A stretch of 14,618 nt of DNA. It comes from Polyangiaceae bacterium (GTDB lineage Bacteria > Myxococcota > Polyangia > Polyangiales > Polyangiaceae). The notes under the pieces are model-generated. The model was not told the DNA's origin. It was given only the letters and a program-made list of their open reading frames with translations, and did not search any database. Location of the stretch: positions 1 to 14,618 of the forward strand of contig JAICTU010000216.1 of NCBI GenBank assembly GCA_025936205.1, written 5' to 3'. How positions within the stretch are numbered: the stretch's first letter is position 1; every line of letters starts with the position of its first letter. The position numbers were made by a program, and so were the translations under genes. This document shows, piece after piece, positions 1 through 7,015 of this stretch.

Positions 1-407
1 ATCTCACCCTCGACGTGGGCGCCGTGGGCGCGCGCCTCGGCCACGACTTCGATCGTCTGACGCTTGTTCTCCTCCACGCTCGGCAAGTGCGAGCCATCGA
101 ACAGCACCGAGTTGTAACCCTGCTTCAGACAAGCGCTGATCACCGCGCGATCCGGGCAGTGGTCGAGATGCAGCGCGATCGGGATCGGCGCTGCCTCGGC
201 GTAGGCCCGGAACATCGCATACAGCGGCTTCAGCCCGATCGATTTCACGGTCTTCACCGACGTCTGCACGATCAGCGGCGCGCGAAGCTCCGTGGCAGCG
301 CTGATCACCGCTTCGAGCGTCAGGTCATTGACGACGTTGAAGGCCGCCACTCCGTAGCGGCGCGCGAACGCGTCGCTGAGAATCTTTTGTGTCGTAACGA
401 CTGCCAA
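1..407 (-). CDS. fba: Class II fructose-bisphosphate aldolase, N-terminal part (cut by window edge)
   Basis: This is the first ~135 residues of a class II (zinc-dependent) fructose-1,6-bisphosphate aldolase, the cytoplasmic enzyme that reversibly splits fructose-1,6-bisphosphate into dihydroxyacetone phosphate and glyceraldehyde-3-phosphate. The family pattern is clear: an N-terminal helix (QKILSDAF), then GVAAFNVVND, a beta strand, and HLDHCPD near residue 85, where the Asp is the catalytic residue and the following His a zinc ligand. Next come the SVLFDGSHLP segment followed by EEN, and HGAHVEGE at the window edge. The start is taken as TTG at 407, because GAGGG lies 5 nt upstream and the protein then begins just before the conserved first helix; no ATG fits. 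The zinc- and substrate-binding C-terminal half is outside the window. The gene is divergent from the kinase gene. The family call is secure; the exact sugar-phosphate substrate (fructose or tagatose type) cannot be separated from this fragment. Confidence 0.9.
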   Translation of the reverse strand, partial: MAVVTTQKILSDAFARRYGVAAFNVVNDLTLEAVISAATELRAPLIVQTSVKTVKSIGLKPLYAMFRAYAEAAPIPIALHLDHCPDRAVISACLKQGYNSVLFDGSHLPSVEENKRQTIEVVAEARAHGAHVEGE

Positions 408-665
408 ACGAAACCCTCGCCCCCTCTCTCGCGAGCGATATTCCCCGCGCCTCCGGCCAGGCGCAAGAGGCGATCGGCGACGCGCTCCCGCCGTCCCGGG
501 CCCAGGCAAATTTCGGAGGGCGCTCGAAATGAAACATTGGAAAGTTACGTTGCGAAGGCAGGCGCAGAGCCGCGCAGCAGCGGTCAGAGCGGCATTGCCC
601 GAATAATCCAGTGCGCGACGCAGTTCTGTACGCGTTCGAGGCACTCCGGGGCAGCAAAGCAGCCT

Positions 666-679
666 TCGCGCATGCGCGA
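666..679. promoter_or_regulatory. 14-bp perfect palindrome upstream of the kinase gene
   Basis: TCGCGCATGCGCGA is a perfect inverted repeat with no spacer, 96 bp before the preferred kinase start. Such a dyad can be an operator for a dimeric regulator. GC-rich genomes also produce alternating CG palindromes by chance, so the functional call is weak. Confidence 0.3.
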
Positions 680-705
680 GGCCATTCGTGAGGTTAAACT
701 GGGGC

Positions 706-731
706 GAGCCACCCCGTCCCCGGTGTGGCTC
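706..731 (+). promoter_or_regulatory. Strong stem-loop in the kinase 5' leader
   Basis: GAGCCAC (706-712) pairs perfectly with GTGGCTC (725-731). Inside, CCG (714-716) pairs with CGG (721-723) around a TCCC loop, with a single C/T mismatch between the two stems, giving 10 paired positions. It ends 43 nt before ATG 775 and has no T-tract, so it looks like a 5'-leader structure rather than a terminator. It would lie inside the coding sequence if the GTG at 688 were the true start. Confidence 0.35.
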
Positions 732-774
732 TAAGCATGGCATCCGCACCCTGTTCCCTGGACGCGTGATACCG

Positions 775-2409
775 ATGGATCTGGCACCTCCTTCTGCGGG
801 GATTCCCCGTCCCCTCGAGAACTCCGAGCCGCTGGCGGATCCACACGTAGAGGAGGGATCTGAGCCACGCCCCGATCGGCGCATCGGTCAGCTGGTAGAC
901 GGTAAGTACTTCATCTTGCGACGCCTGGCGTGCGGCGGGATGGGCAGCGTGTACGAGGCCCGTCACAGCGTCGTGGGTCGGCATTTCGCGCTGAAATTCC
1001 TGCACGAGCAGTACGCGCAGCGCAGCAGCATGGTGCAGCGCTTCTTGAGAGAGGCGCAGGCAGCGGGCTCGATCGCCAGCGAGCACGTGATCAGCGTGCT
1101 CGATTACGGCAACGCAGACGGCGCGCCCTATTTGGTGATGGAGCTGGTGCGCGGACAGGATCTGCGCGAGCTCCTGATCGAACAGCAACGGCTGGAAGAG
1201 CAACGCGCCGTGCGCATCGTGCTCGACGCCTGCCGCGGGCTGGCGCTGGCGCATGATCGCGGGTTGGTCCACCGCGACCTGAAGCCCGCCAACATCTGCG
1301 TGACCCAGCGCGCCGACGGCCGCGAGATGGCCAAGGTGATCGACTTCGGCGTGGCCAAGCTGCGCGACGGCGTCGATCTGAGCGAAGAGGGTACGCTGAT
1401 CGGCACGGTGGGCTACATGGCGCCGGAGCAGCTCACTGATCACCGGCAGCTCGATGCACGCGCCGACATCTTCGCCCTGGGCGTGATCCTGTATCAGGCG
1501 CTCGCGGGTCGCCCGCCGCACCAGTGCAGCCGCTCCGAGCTCCTGTATCGCATCGTATCGGTCGATGCCCCGCCGCTTTCGGAGCTCTGTCCCGAGTTGT
1601 CACCGGGCCTCTCGGAGGTGGTGCAGCGCGCGCTCGCTCGCAACAAGGACGAGCGCTATCCGAGCGCCCGGGAGCTCGGTCGCGCGCTGGAGCCCTACGC
1701 AGGCGAGAGCCTGTCGCTGCGGCCGGTGGCCGAGGCAACCCCGGTGCCACGGCGTCGCCGCGGCGATCTCGGAACGGCCGAGACCGAGCTGGAGAGCGCT
1801 CCCACGTGGGTGGCGCTGGGCAAGCCCGAGCGCCGCAACGCGCGCGCCGACCGCCACTGTGAACGGCAGAGCTCTCCGGATGCCACGCGCGCCCAGGGAG
1901 ACGATTTCTGCCGCCAGCCAGCCGGGTTCGTCACGAGCACGCCCGCCGCCCGCGAGCCCAACGCGAGCCAGCGAGCTCTGGCGCTCAGCGTGGGCGCCCT
2001 GGCGCTCAGCGTGGTGGCGATGACCACCATGTTCATCTTCGTGTACAGCCACGGAGAGCGGGCGCTCGAGGCACCCGCCGTGCAGCGCTCGGCGGCCACC
2101 ATCGCAGCCGCGCAGCTGCCGCTGCCGGAAGTCGCGCGTCCGATCGCCCCTGTGCAAAGCACGCCGGCGGTTCTGCGCCCAGCCAGCTCTGCGGGGACTC
2201 CCCGCAGCTCGGACAACTCGCCCCCGACCGCTGACTCCGAGCAGCACGTGATGGCTCGAGGACCCGAATGTGCCGACCCGGGCACGAGTCCGCTCGCGCC
2301 CGCTTCCGTGCTCGAGTCCGGGCGCGAAGGGGCACCGTCCGAGGTCGAGCTGCGCGCTGGTGGGCCGATGCCGGGTCGCGCGCTGGAGGGAGCCCTACCC
2401 TGCGAGTGA
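775..2409 (+). CDS. Membrane-anchored Hanks-type serine/threonine protein kinase
   Basis: This 544-residue protein phosphorylates protein Ser/Thr residues. The cytoplasmic kinase domain covers about residues 45-308. It shows a Gly-rich loop CGGMGSVY (first Gly of the usual motif replaced by Ala), ATP-binding Lys74 in ALKFL, Glu93 in helix C, catalytic HRDLKPAN with Asp168 and Asn173, metal-binding DFG at 190-192, APE at 216-218 and the DIFALGVILY helix. A Pro/Arg-rich juxtamembrane stretch follows, then one membrane helix (about 401-424) and a ~120-residue Pro/Ala/Ser-rich periplasmic tail with no sensor domain I recognise. ATG 775 is preferred over GTG 688, although GTG 688 has GAGG 6 nt upstream, because codons 688-774 include TTA and ATA and have weak GC bias and a hairpin lies there. 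GTG 766 is also possible. No cognate phosphatase or obvious substrate gene is adjacent. Confidence 0.93.
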   Translation: MDLAPPSAGIPRPLENSEPLADPHVEEGSEPRPDRRIGQLVDGKYFILRRLACGGMGSVYEARHSVVGRHFALKFLHEQYAQRSSMVQRFLREAQAAGSIASEHVISVLDYGNADGAPYLVMELVRGQDLRELLIEQQRLEEQRAVRIVLDACRGLALAHDRGLVHRDLKPANICVTQRADGREMAKVIDFGVAKLRDGVDLSEEGTLIGTVGYMAPEQLTDHRQLDARADIFALGVILYQALAGRPPHQCSRSELLYRIVSVDAPPLSELCPELSPGLSEVVQRALARNKDERYPSARELGRALEPYAGESLSLRPVAEATPVPRRRRGDLGTAETELESAPTWVALGKPERRNARADRHCERQSSPDATRAQGDDFCRQPAGFVTSTPAAREPNASQRALALSVGALALSVVAMTTMFIFVYSHGERALEAPAVQRSAATIAAAQLPLPEVARPIAPVQSTPAVLRPASSAGTPRSSDNSPPTADSEQHVMARGPECADPGTSPLAPASVLESGREGAPSEVELRAGGPMPGRALEGALPCE

Positions 2410-2415
2410 CAATTT

Positions 2416-2445
2416 GCGAGTCGCCTGCGCCGTGGCGCAACTCGC
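2416..2445 (+). terminator. Terminator-like hairpin after the kinase gene
   Basis: Six bases after the kinase stop codon, GCGAGT (2416-2421) pairs with ACTCGC (2440-2445). Inside it, TGCGC (2426-2430) pairs with GCGCA (2435-2439) around a CGTG tetraloop, leaving a 4-nt bulge (CGCC) on the left arm. There is no following T-tract, so intrinsic termination is uncertain. The position fits transcript end protection or termination. Confidence 0.4.
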
Positions 2446-2471
2446 GGCCGTGATGCCCGATGGAGACCAGC

Positions 2472-3014
2472 ATGAAAACCATGCTGGGTGGGTGGGACCA
2501 GAACGGCTTTTGGGCGGGGGAGCGGCGCGCGGAGGCGGAGGCTCCGGTGAGCGTGTTGCGCTGCGTGGCGGTGAGCCCGCGAGCGAAGGCAAAACCGAGC
2601 GCGTGGCAGAGCCAGGCGCCTGAAGTTTCGCGCTTGCCCGCGCTGAAACGCACGCTGCAGGCACCCGCGCACTTGCCCGCGCCGCGGGCAGTGGGCCCAG
2701 AGCCCTTTCGGCACCTCGCGCGCCGCCAACCGCCGCCGCTTCCCAGCCGCTGGCCGGCAGCTCAGCGTCGGAAGCCGGGCGCTCCGGCCGAGACCGTGTC
2801 TGCGCGCCTGGCGCGCGTGGCCCTCGACGCGACCTGCGAGCTGAGCGAGGCGGATCTCGTCGTGTTCGCCGTGCCGCCCGCGGCTCCGGGCGTGGCCGGT
2901 GGCCACCGACGAGGCGCAACGCTGCTCGATCCCACGCCGCCGTGTCGCCGCTCACGCAGCCGTTTTACGCGCTGGGTGCGCAGCTGGTTCAGCCGGGCGC
3001 ACCGGGCGCGCTGA
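2472..3014 (+). CDS. Hypothetical basic, Pro/Arg-rich protein
   Basis: I do not recognise this 180-residue protein. It looks genuinely coding because its third codon positions are strongly GC-biased over the whole length, unlike the frames in the non-coding gaps. ATG 2472 is chosen because GGAG lies 6 nt upstream; an in-frame ATG at 2460 lacks such a site. The protein starts MKTMLGGWDQNGFWAG and continues with an Ala/Pro/Arg-rich, probably disordered stretch. It has one more ordered, hydrophobic segment around residues 122-140 (LDATCELSEADLVVFAVPP) and ends in an Arg/Trp-rich tail (RSRFTRWVRSWF). No signal peptide or membrane helix is evident. It lies 62 nt after the kinase gene on the same strand, but a hairpin intervenes. 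It converges on the ABC operon with only 12 nt between stops. An overpredicted frame remains possible. Confidence 0.5.
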   Translation: MKTMLGGWDQNGFWAGERRAEAEAPVSVLRCVAVSPRAKAKPSAWQSQAPEVSRLPALKRTLQAPAHLPAPRAVGPEPFRHLARRQPPPLPSRWPAAQRRKPGAPAETVSARLARVALDATCELSEADLVVFAVPPAAPGVAGGHRRGATLLDPTPPCRRSRSRFTRWVRSWFSRAHRAR

Positions 3015-3026
3015 GATCAGGCCCCG

Positions 3027-4685
3027 CTACTGAAGATCGTCGCTGCTCGGTACGCCGTCGGGACCCGTGCTCGACAGCTGGAACCTCCCGGCGCCGAGCT
3101 GATATCGGTACGGATGGCCCCATGGATCGCGCGGCGCGCCCATGCCGAATTGCTCGACGGTGCGCCAGCGCAGCTCGTTCAACGACGGCGGCAGCGAGCC
3201 GACGTTGGCTGCATAAGCGGTGATCTCGCTGCGCAGCCAACCGAGCTCGCGCCGCGCGAGCTCGCCACGCCGGGCTACCCCGAGCCAGAGCGAAATGACG
3301 GCCAGCACCAGCGTCAGAAGCACCAACTTGGACGCGGCGTATCCGCGCAGGAGCGGCGCGAGAGCGGATGGAGGTGCGGCGACCAGCAACGGACCGCTCC
3401 CGAGGAGCAGGAGCACCCCGAGCCCCCAGTTGCCGAACAGCACCAGCAGCAGCCCGAGCGCAAAGCCCAGCCCTGCCAGGTTGCTCACCTCGAACAAGCC
3501 GCGCGTCTCGAGTTGCCGCGTGGCGCCCTTCGGCGGCGCTGCGAGCGCGACGGCCCGCAACGGTCGCGTCTCCGCCTCTGCAGCGGACGGCGCGGTCGGC
3601 CGCGCCCCCAGCGGCTCCGTGCCCAATGTCAGCGGGCGCTCATGCTCGCGCTGCGCTCGCGCCAGGCGTTCCTCCAGCGCAATGTGCCAGTCGGGAGCTC
3701 CCTCCAGCCCTTCGGCGTGCACGCAACGCACGCTGCGGCCGCCCGACAGCTGCACCACGGGCGGCTCCACCGATCGGCAGCGCTCCACGGCGGCGGGGCA
3801 GCGGGGATGAAAGTGGCAGCCCGAGGGCGGATGCAGCGGCGATGGCACGTCGCCTTGCAGCACGACGCGCCGCTGGCGGCGGCGCGGATCGGGCACGGGG
3901 ATCGCCGAGAGCAAGGCCCGGGTGTACGGATGCGCGGGGCGCTCGAACAGCTCGGCACAACCCGCCAGCTCGACGATCTCGCCCAGGTACATCACGGCGA
4001 CGCGCTCCGAGATGTGGCGAACCACCGACAGATCGTGAGCGATGAACAGGTACGCCAGGTTCATCTGCCGGCGCAGATCGATCAGCAGATTGATCACCTG
4101 CGCCTGGATGGAGACATCGAGCGCGGACACCGCCTCGTCACACACCACCAGCTCGGGCGAAACGGCGATCGCTCGCGCCACCCCGATGCGCTGGCGCTGG
4201 CCGCCCGAAAATTCGTGGGGGTAGCGCGTGCCCCAGCGCGGCGAGAGCCCGACCTGCTGCAAGAGCTCGGCGACGCGCTTCTCCACCGCCGCCCCGCTCG
4301 CCAGGCCGTGCTGCTCGACCGCTTCCGCCAGGATATCCACGACGCGCATGCGCGGATTGAGCGAGCCGAACGGATCCTGAAACACGATCTGCATGCGCCG
4401 GCGATACGGCACCAGCTCGCGCTGACTGAGCTGGCTGATCTCCGTGCCATCGAACCAGATGCGACCGGCGCTGGGCTCGATCAAGCGCAGGATCGAGCGG
4501 CCCGCGGTGGTCTTGCCGCAGCCCGACTCACCGACGAGGCCGAGCGTCTCCCCGCGCCGCAGCTGGAACGACACCTGATCGACGGCGCGCACCTCGCCCA
4601 CCTTGCGCCCGAACAGACCGCTCACCACGGGGAAGAATTTGCACAGCCCCTCGACGCGGAGCAGCTCGGAGTCCGAGCGGGTCAT
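3027..4685 (-). CDS. Oligopeptide/dipeptide ABC transporter ATPase (OppF/DppF type) with membrane and GspG-like C-terminal extension
   Basis: The first ~325 of 552 residues form a cytoplasmic OppF/DppF-type ATPase that powers peptide import. It has Walker [10 protein letters not shown] (52-60), Q-loop Gln103, signature FSGGQRQR (159-166), Walker B ending in Asp183-Glu184, H-loop His217, and the oligo_HPY region ([22 protein letters not shown]) with Cys290, 296, 303 and 321. Family members normally end near 320-330. This one continues through a charged/Pro linker (330-395), hydrophobic segments at about 402-437 (probable hairpin) and 452-470, and a final ~80-residue domain. That domain resembles the C-terminal part of the type II secretion pseudopilin GspG: a helix, LPPSLNEL, then [20 protein letters not shown] and a terminal Asp-Asp. 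The start overlaps the upstream ATPase stop (ATGA), with GGGAG 7 nt upstream, so translation is coupled. Last gene of the operon. Confidence 0.9.
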   Translation of the reverse strand: MTRSDSELLRVEGLCKFFPVVSGLFGRKVGEVRAVDQVSFQLRRGETLGLVGESGCGKTTAGRSILRLIEPSAGRIWFDGTEISQLSQRELVPYRRRMQIVFQDPFGSLNPRMRVVDILAEAVEQHGLASGAAVEKRVAELLQQVGLSPRWGTRYPHEFSGGQRQRIGVARAIAVSPELVVCDEAVSALDVSIQAQVINLLIDLRRQMNLAYLFIAHDLSVVRHISERVAVMYLGEIVELAGCAELFERPAHPYTRALLSAIPVPDPRRRQRRVVLQGDVPSPLHPPSGCHFHPRCPAAVERCRSVEPPVVQLSGGRSVRCVHAEGLEGAPDWHIALEERLARAQREHERPLTLGTEPLGARPTAPSAAEAETRPLRAVALAAPPKGATRQLETRGLFEVSNLAGLGFALGLLLVLFGNWGLGVLLLLGSGPLLVAAPPSALAPLLRGYAASKLVLLTLVLAVISLWLGVARRGELARRELGWLRSEITAYAANVGSLPPSLNELRWRTVEQFGMGAPRDPWGHPYRYQLGAGRFQLSSTGPDGVPSSDDLQ

Positions 4686-5728
4686 GATGCTTCTCCCGGA
4701 GCCTCGAGATAGCTCACGTTCGGATGCTCCTCGGTGTAGAAGCAGGCGCTCGCCCGTGGCTGCGACGCCTGTCCGTCCCCCGGCGCGCGCAATGCCGGCA
4801 CGCGCTCCGAACACGGCGCAAAGGCGTAGCGACAGCGCGGGTGGAAGCGGCAGCCACTGGGAAAGTGCAGCGCGTCCGGCACGCTGCCATCGATCGGCCG
4901 GAGCCGTTCCATCGCCTTTTCGCCTGCCGACGGCATGCGCGGTAACGACTGGAACAACCCCGCCGTGTACGGGTGGCGCGGATTTTCGAACAAGTCCACC
5001 ACGGCGGCTCGCTCCACCACGCGCCCTGCGTACATCACCAGCGCACGTTGAGCGAGCGTCGCGACCACTCCCAGATCGTGGGTGATCATCAAGATGGACA
5101 TGCCCAGCTGCCGCTGCAGATCGGCGAGCAGCTCGAGGATCTGCGCCTGCACCGTCACGTCCAGCGCGGTGGTGGGCTCGTCCGCGATCAGCAGACTCGG
5201 CCGGCAGGCGAGCGCCATGGCGATCATGGCGCGCTGACGCATGCCGCCCGAGAGCTGATGCGGGTATTCGTCCACGCGCCGTTCTGGCGAGGGCATGCCG
5301 ACCAACTCCAGCAAGCGGATCGTTTCGGCCCGGGCCTGCGCCGCCGACAGGCCCGCGTGCAACAGCAGCGGCTCGCCGATCTGCGTGCCGAGCGTGTAGA
5401 CGGGGTTCAGGCTGCTCATCGGCTCCTGAAAGATCATCCCGATGCGATTGCCACGGATCGTGCGCACCTCTTTCTCTGGGAGACCGAGCAGGTCGCGGCC
5501 CTCGAACTCGATGGGGCCACCCGAGACGCGCCCGCGCTGCGACTCGATCAGCCGCAGGATGCTCATGGCGGTGACGCTCTTGCCGGAGCCCGACTCGCCC
5601 ACGAGCGCCACCGTCTCACCCGGAAAGATCTCGAAGCTGACTCGATCGACGGCGTGGACCACGCCTGCGTCGGTCTGAAAGCTGACGCTCAGATCGCGCA
5701 CGCGGAGCAGGGGCATCGGTTCCGTCAT
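4682..5728 (-). CDS. Oligopeptide/dipeptide ABC transporter ATPase (OppD/DppD type)
   Basis: This 348-residue protein has the normal family length and is the first of two nucleotide-binding subunits that drive peptide uptake at the cytoplasmic face of the inner membrane. Visible motifs are Walker A GESGSGKS (44-51), Q-loop Gln101 followed by EPMSSLNPV, signature [12 protein letters not shown] (159-170), Walker [13 protein letters not shown] with Asp183-Glu184, and H-loop His217. The C-terminal oligo_HPY region has [22 protein letters not shown] and four cysteines (293, 299, 306, 329), the pattern linked to an iron-sulfur cluster in related transporters. ATG 5728 follows the permease C stop by 6 nt with only a weak AGCGAG ribosome-binding site, suggesting coupled translation. 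The stop overlaps the next gene by 4 nt. The substrate cannot be read from the ATPase. Confidence 0.96.
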   Translation of the reverse strand: MTEPMPLLRVRDLSVSFQTDAGVVHAVDRVSFEIFPGETVALVGESGSGKSVTAMSILRLIESQRGRVSGGPIEFEGRDLLGLPEKEVRTIRGNRIGMIFQEPMSSLNPVYTLGTQIGEPLLLHAGLSAAQARAETIRLLELVGMPSPERRVDEYPHQLSGGMRQRAMIAMALACRPSLLIADEPTTALDVTVQAQILELLADLQRQLGMSILMITHDLGVVATLAQRALVMYAGRVVERAAVVDLFENPRHPYTAGLFQSLPRMPSAGEKAMERLRPIDGSVPDALHFPSGCRFHPRCRYAFAPCSERVPALRAPGDGQASQPRASACFYTEEHPNVSYLEAPGEAS

Positions 5729-5734
5729 CTCGCT

Positions 5735-7015
5735 TCAGACCCGCAGCTTCGGGTCGAGGGCATCGCGGATCCCCTCACCCAGCAAGTTGAACACCGTCAC
5801 CACGAAAAAGATCGCCGCGCCCGGGGCGAGCACCAGCCACAACTTTTGTTGCACGCGTCCGGTGTTCAGCGTCTCCCCCCAGCTGGCGACGCTCAGGTCG
5901 CCTACCCCCAGAAAGGACAGGCTGGACTCGATCAAGATCGCACTGGCGATGCCGAAGGTCGCCGAGACCAGCGCGGGCGCGATGGCATTGGGCAGGATGT
6001 GCAGGAAGATCACGCGCGCGGGGCGAAAGCCCATGGCCAGCGCGGCCTGCACGTAGTCGAGGTTCTTCTGGCGCAGAAACTCGGCGCGCACCAGCCGCGC
6101 CACGCCCGTCCAGCGCGTCAAGCCGATGATCAGCATCACGTGGAAGATCGAACGCTGCTCGATCATGGCCGCGAGCGTGAGAATCAAGAAGAAGCTGGGG
6201 AAGGTGATCATCACCTCGATCAGCCGCGACACGAGCATGTCCACCCAGCCGCCGAAGTAACCGGCGAGCGCGCCCAGCGCGACGCCGATGGACACGTAGA
6301 TCGCCACCGCCACCACACCGATGGTCAGGGAGATGCGTGTCCCGTACAGCATGCGGCAGAACACATCGCGGCCCTCGGTGTCGGTGCCGAGCCAGTGCGT
6401 GCGGTTCGGGCGCTCCAGGCTGCGGGTGGGGCTGGTCTCTCGATAGCTGTAGGGCAGCGGAGGAAACCAGGCCAAGGGCGGCTGGCCCTGCTCGATCAGG
6501 CGCTCGCGCTCCAGCCGGTAGTTGAGCACCCGCTCGGTGAAGTGCAGGGGGTTCTCCCAGGAGCCGACGCTGGAGACGGAGCCAGCCAGGAAGACGATGC
6601 CGAGCAGCGCGAAGTACCTGCCGATCACGCGCGCGCTGGACCAGCGCGAGTACAGACGGCTGCGCAACGCCAGGGCCAGCGCGGCGAGCGGCGCCGTCAC
6701 CAGCAGCAGATTGAACAGGATGTCGACCGAGTTCTCGAACAGCAGCCGGTTGAACAGCGCGCGCAGCCACGGAAATTCCGCGCCGTGTCCCGCGTTCCAG
6801 TAGAACGGCTGATTGAGCGCAAACAGCGGGGCACCGGTGGCGACGAGGACCAAACCGATCACCGCGTACAGCCCCCAGAGCGCGACGCGGTTCTTTGCCA
6901 GGCGGCGCAGCACCGCCCTGCCCTGCGCGAGCGCCGGCGCCTCCGCGGCGCCGGGTGCATCGGGCCCGCCCGCAGCGGCCGAGGTCCCCGACGGTTCGAG
7001 CGCAGCGCCCGCCAT
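5735..7015 (-). CDS. Peptide ABC transporter permease (OppC/DppC type) with long insertion
   Basis: This is one of two inner-membrane channel subunits. The C-terminal ~220 residues are typical: HWLGTDTEGRDVFCRMLYGTR (about 207-227), several membrane helices, the cytoplasmic EAA loop contacting the ATPase (AALAMGFRPARVIFLHILPN, 324-343), SSLSFLGVGD, SWGETLN and a final DPKLRV. At 426 residues it is over 100 longer than most OppC/DppC proteins. An Ala/Gly/Pro-rich cytoplasmic tail (1-32) precedes helix 1 (about 46-66). Between helix 1 and the LGTD motif lie ~140 residues holding two more hydrophobic segments (about 96-117 and 131-150) and a Pro/Tyr-rich stretch (PPLAWFPPLPYSYRE). From memory this layout is closer to YejE-like permeases. 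ATG 7015 overlaps the permease B stop by one base (TGATG), and no good ribosome-binding site is visible, so translation is probably coupled. Confidence 0.94.
   Translation of the reverse strand: MAGAALEPSGTSAAAGGPDAPGAAEAPALAQGRAVLRRLAKNRVALWGLYAVIGLVLVATGAPLFALNQPFYWNAGHGAEFPWLRALFNRLLFENSVDILFNLLLVTAPLAALALALRSRLYSRWSSARVIGRYFALLGIVFLAGSVSSVGSWENPLHFTERVLNYRLERERLIEQGQPPLAWFPPLPYSYRETSPTRSLERPNRTHWLGTDTEGRDVFCRMLYGTRISLTIGVVAVAIYVSIGVALGALAGYFGGWVDMLVSRLIEVMITFPSFFLILTLAAMIEQRSIFHVMLIIGLTRWTGVARLVRAEFLRQKNLDYVQAALAMGFRPARVIFLHILPNAIAPALVSATFGIASAILIESSLSFLGVGDLSVASWGETLNTGRVQQKLWLVLAPGAAIFFVVTVFNLLGEGIRDALDPKLRV

Larger units (their letters stand above)
408..774. other. Divergent intergenic region between aldolase and kinase genes
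   Basis: No convincing coding sequence lies here. Reading frames crossing it have poor third-position GC bias or are antisense extensions of the aldolase. It must hold the promoters for both divergent genes. An AT-richer patch at about 510-556 is the most promoter-like stretch, but no clear -35/-10 pair can be assigned. A stem-loop at 447-464 (GCGCCT, 6-nt loop, AGGCGC) would fall in the aldolase 5' leader. The kinase side holds a palindrome (666-679) and a strong hairpin (706-731), listed separately. Confidence 0.6.

Noticed and set aside
15..734. 239-codon open frame on the plus strand at the left edge
   Set aside because: It runs antisense to the aldolase and then through the intergenic region; the aldolase frame has clear family motifs.
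688..774. N-terminal extension of the kinase from GTG 688
   Set aside because: A GAGG site does precede it, but the codons include TTA and ATA, GC bias is poor, and a strong hairpin lies inside. ATG 775 is preferred, though not proven.
783..798. Sigma-54-like TGGCAC...TCTGC sequence
   Set aside because: GG-to-GC spacing is off by one base and the site lies inside the kinase coding sequence.
3114..4712. 532-codon open frame on the plus strand
   Set aside because: Antisense shadow of the ATPase with the C-terminal extension; composition is Arg/Gln/His-rich and motif-free.
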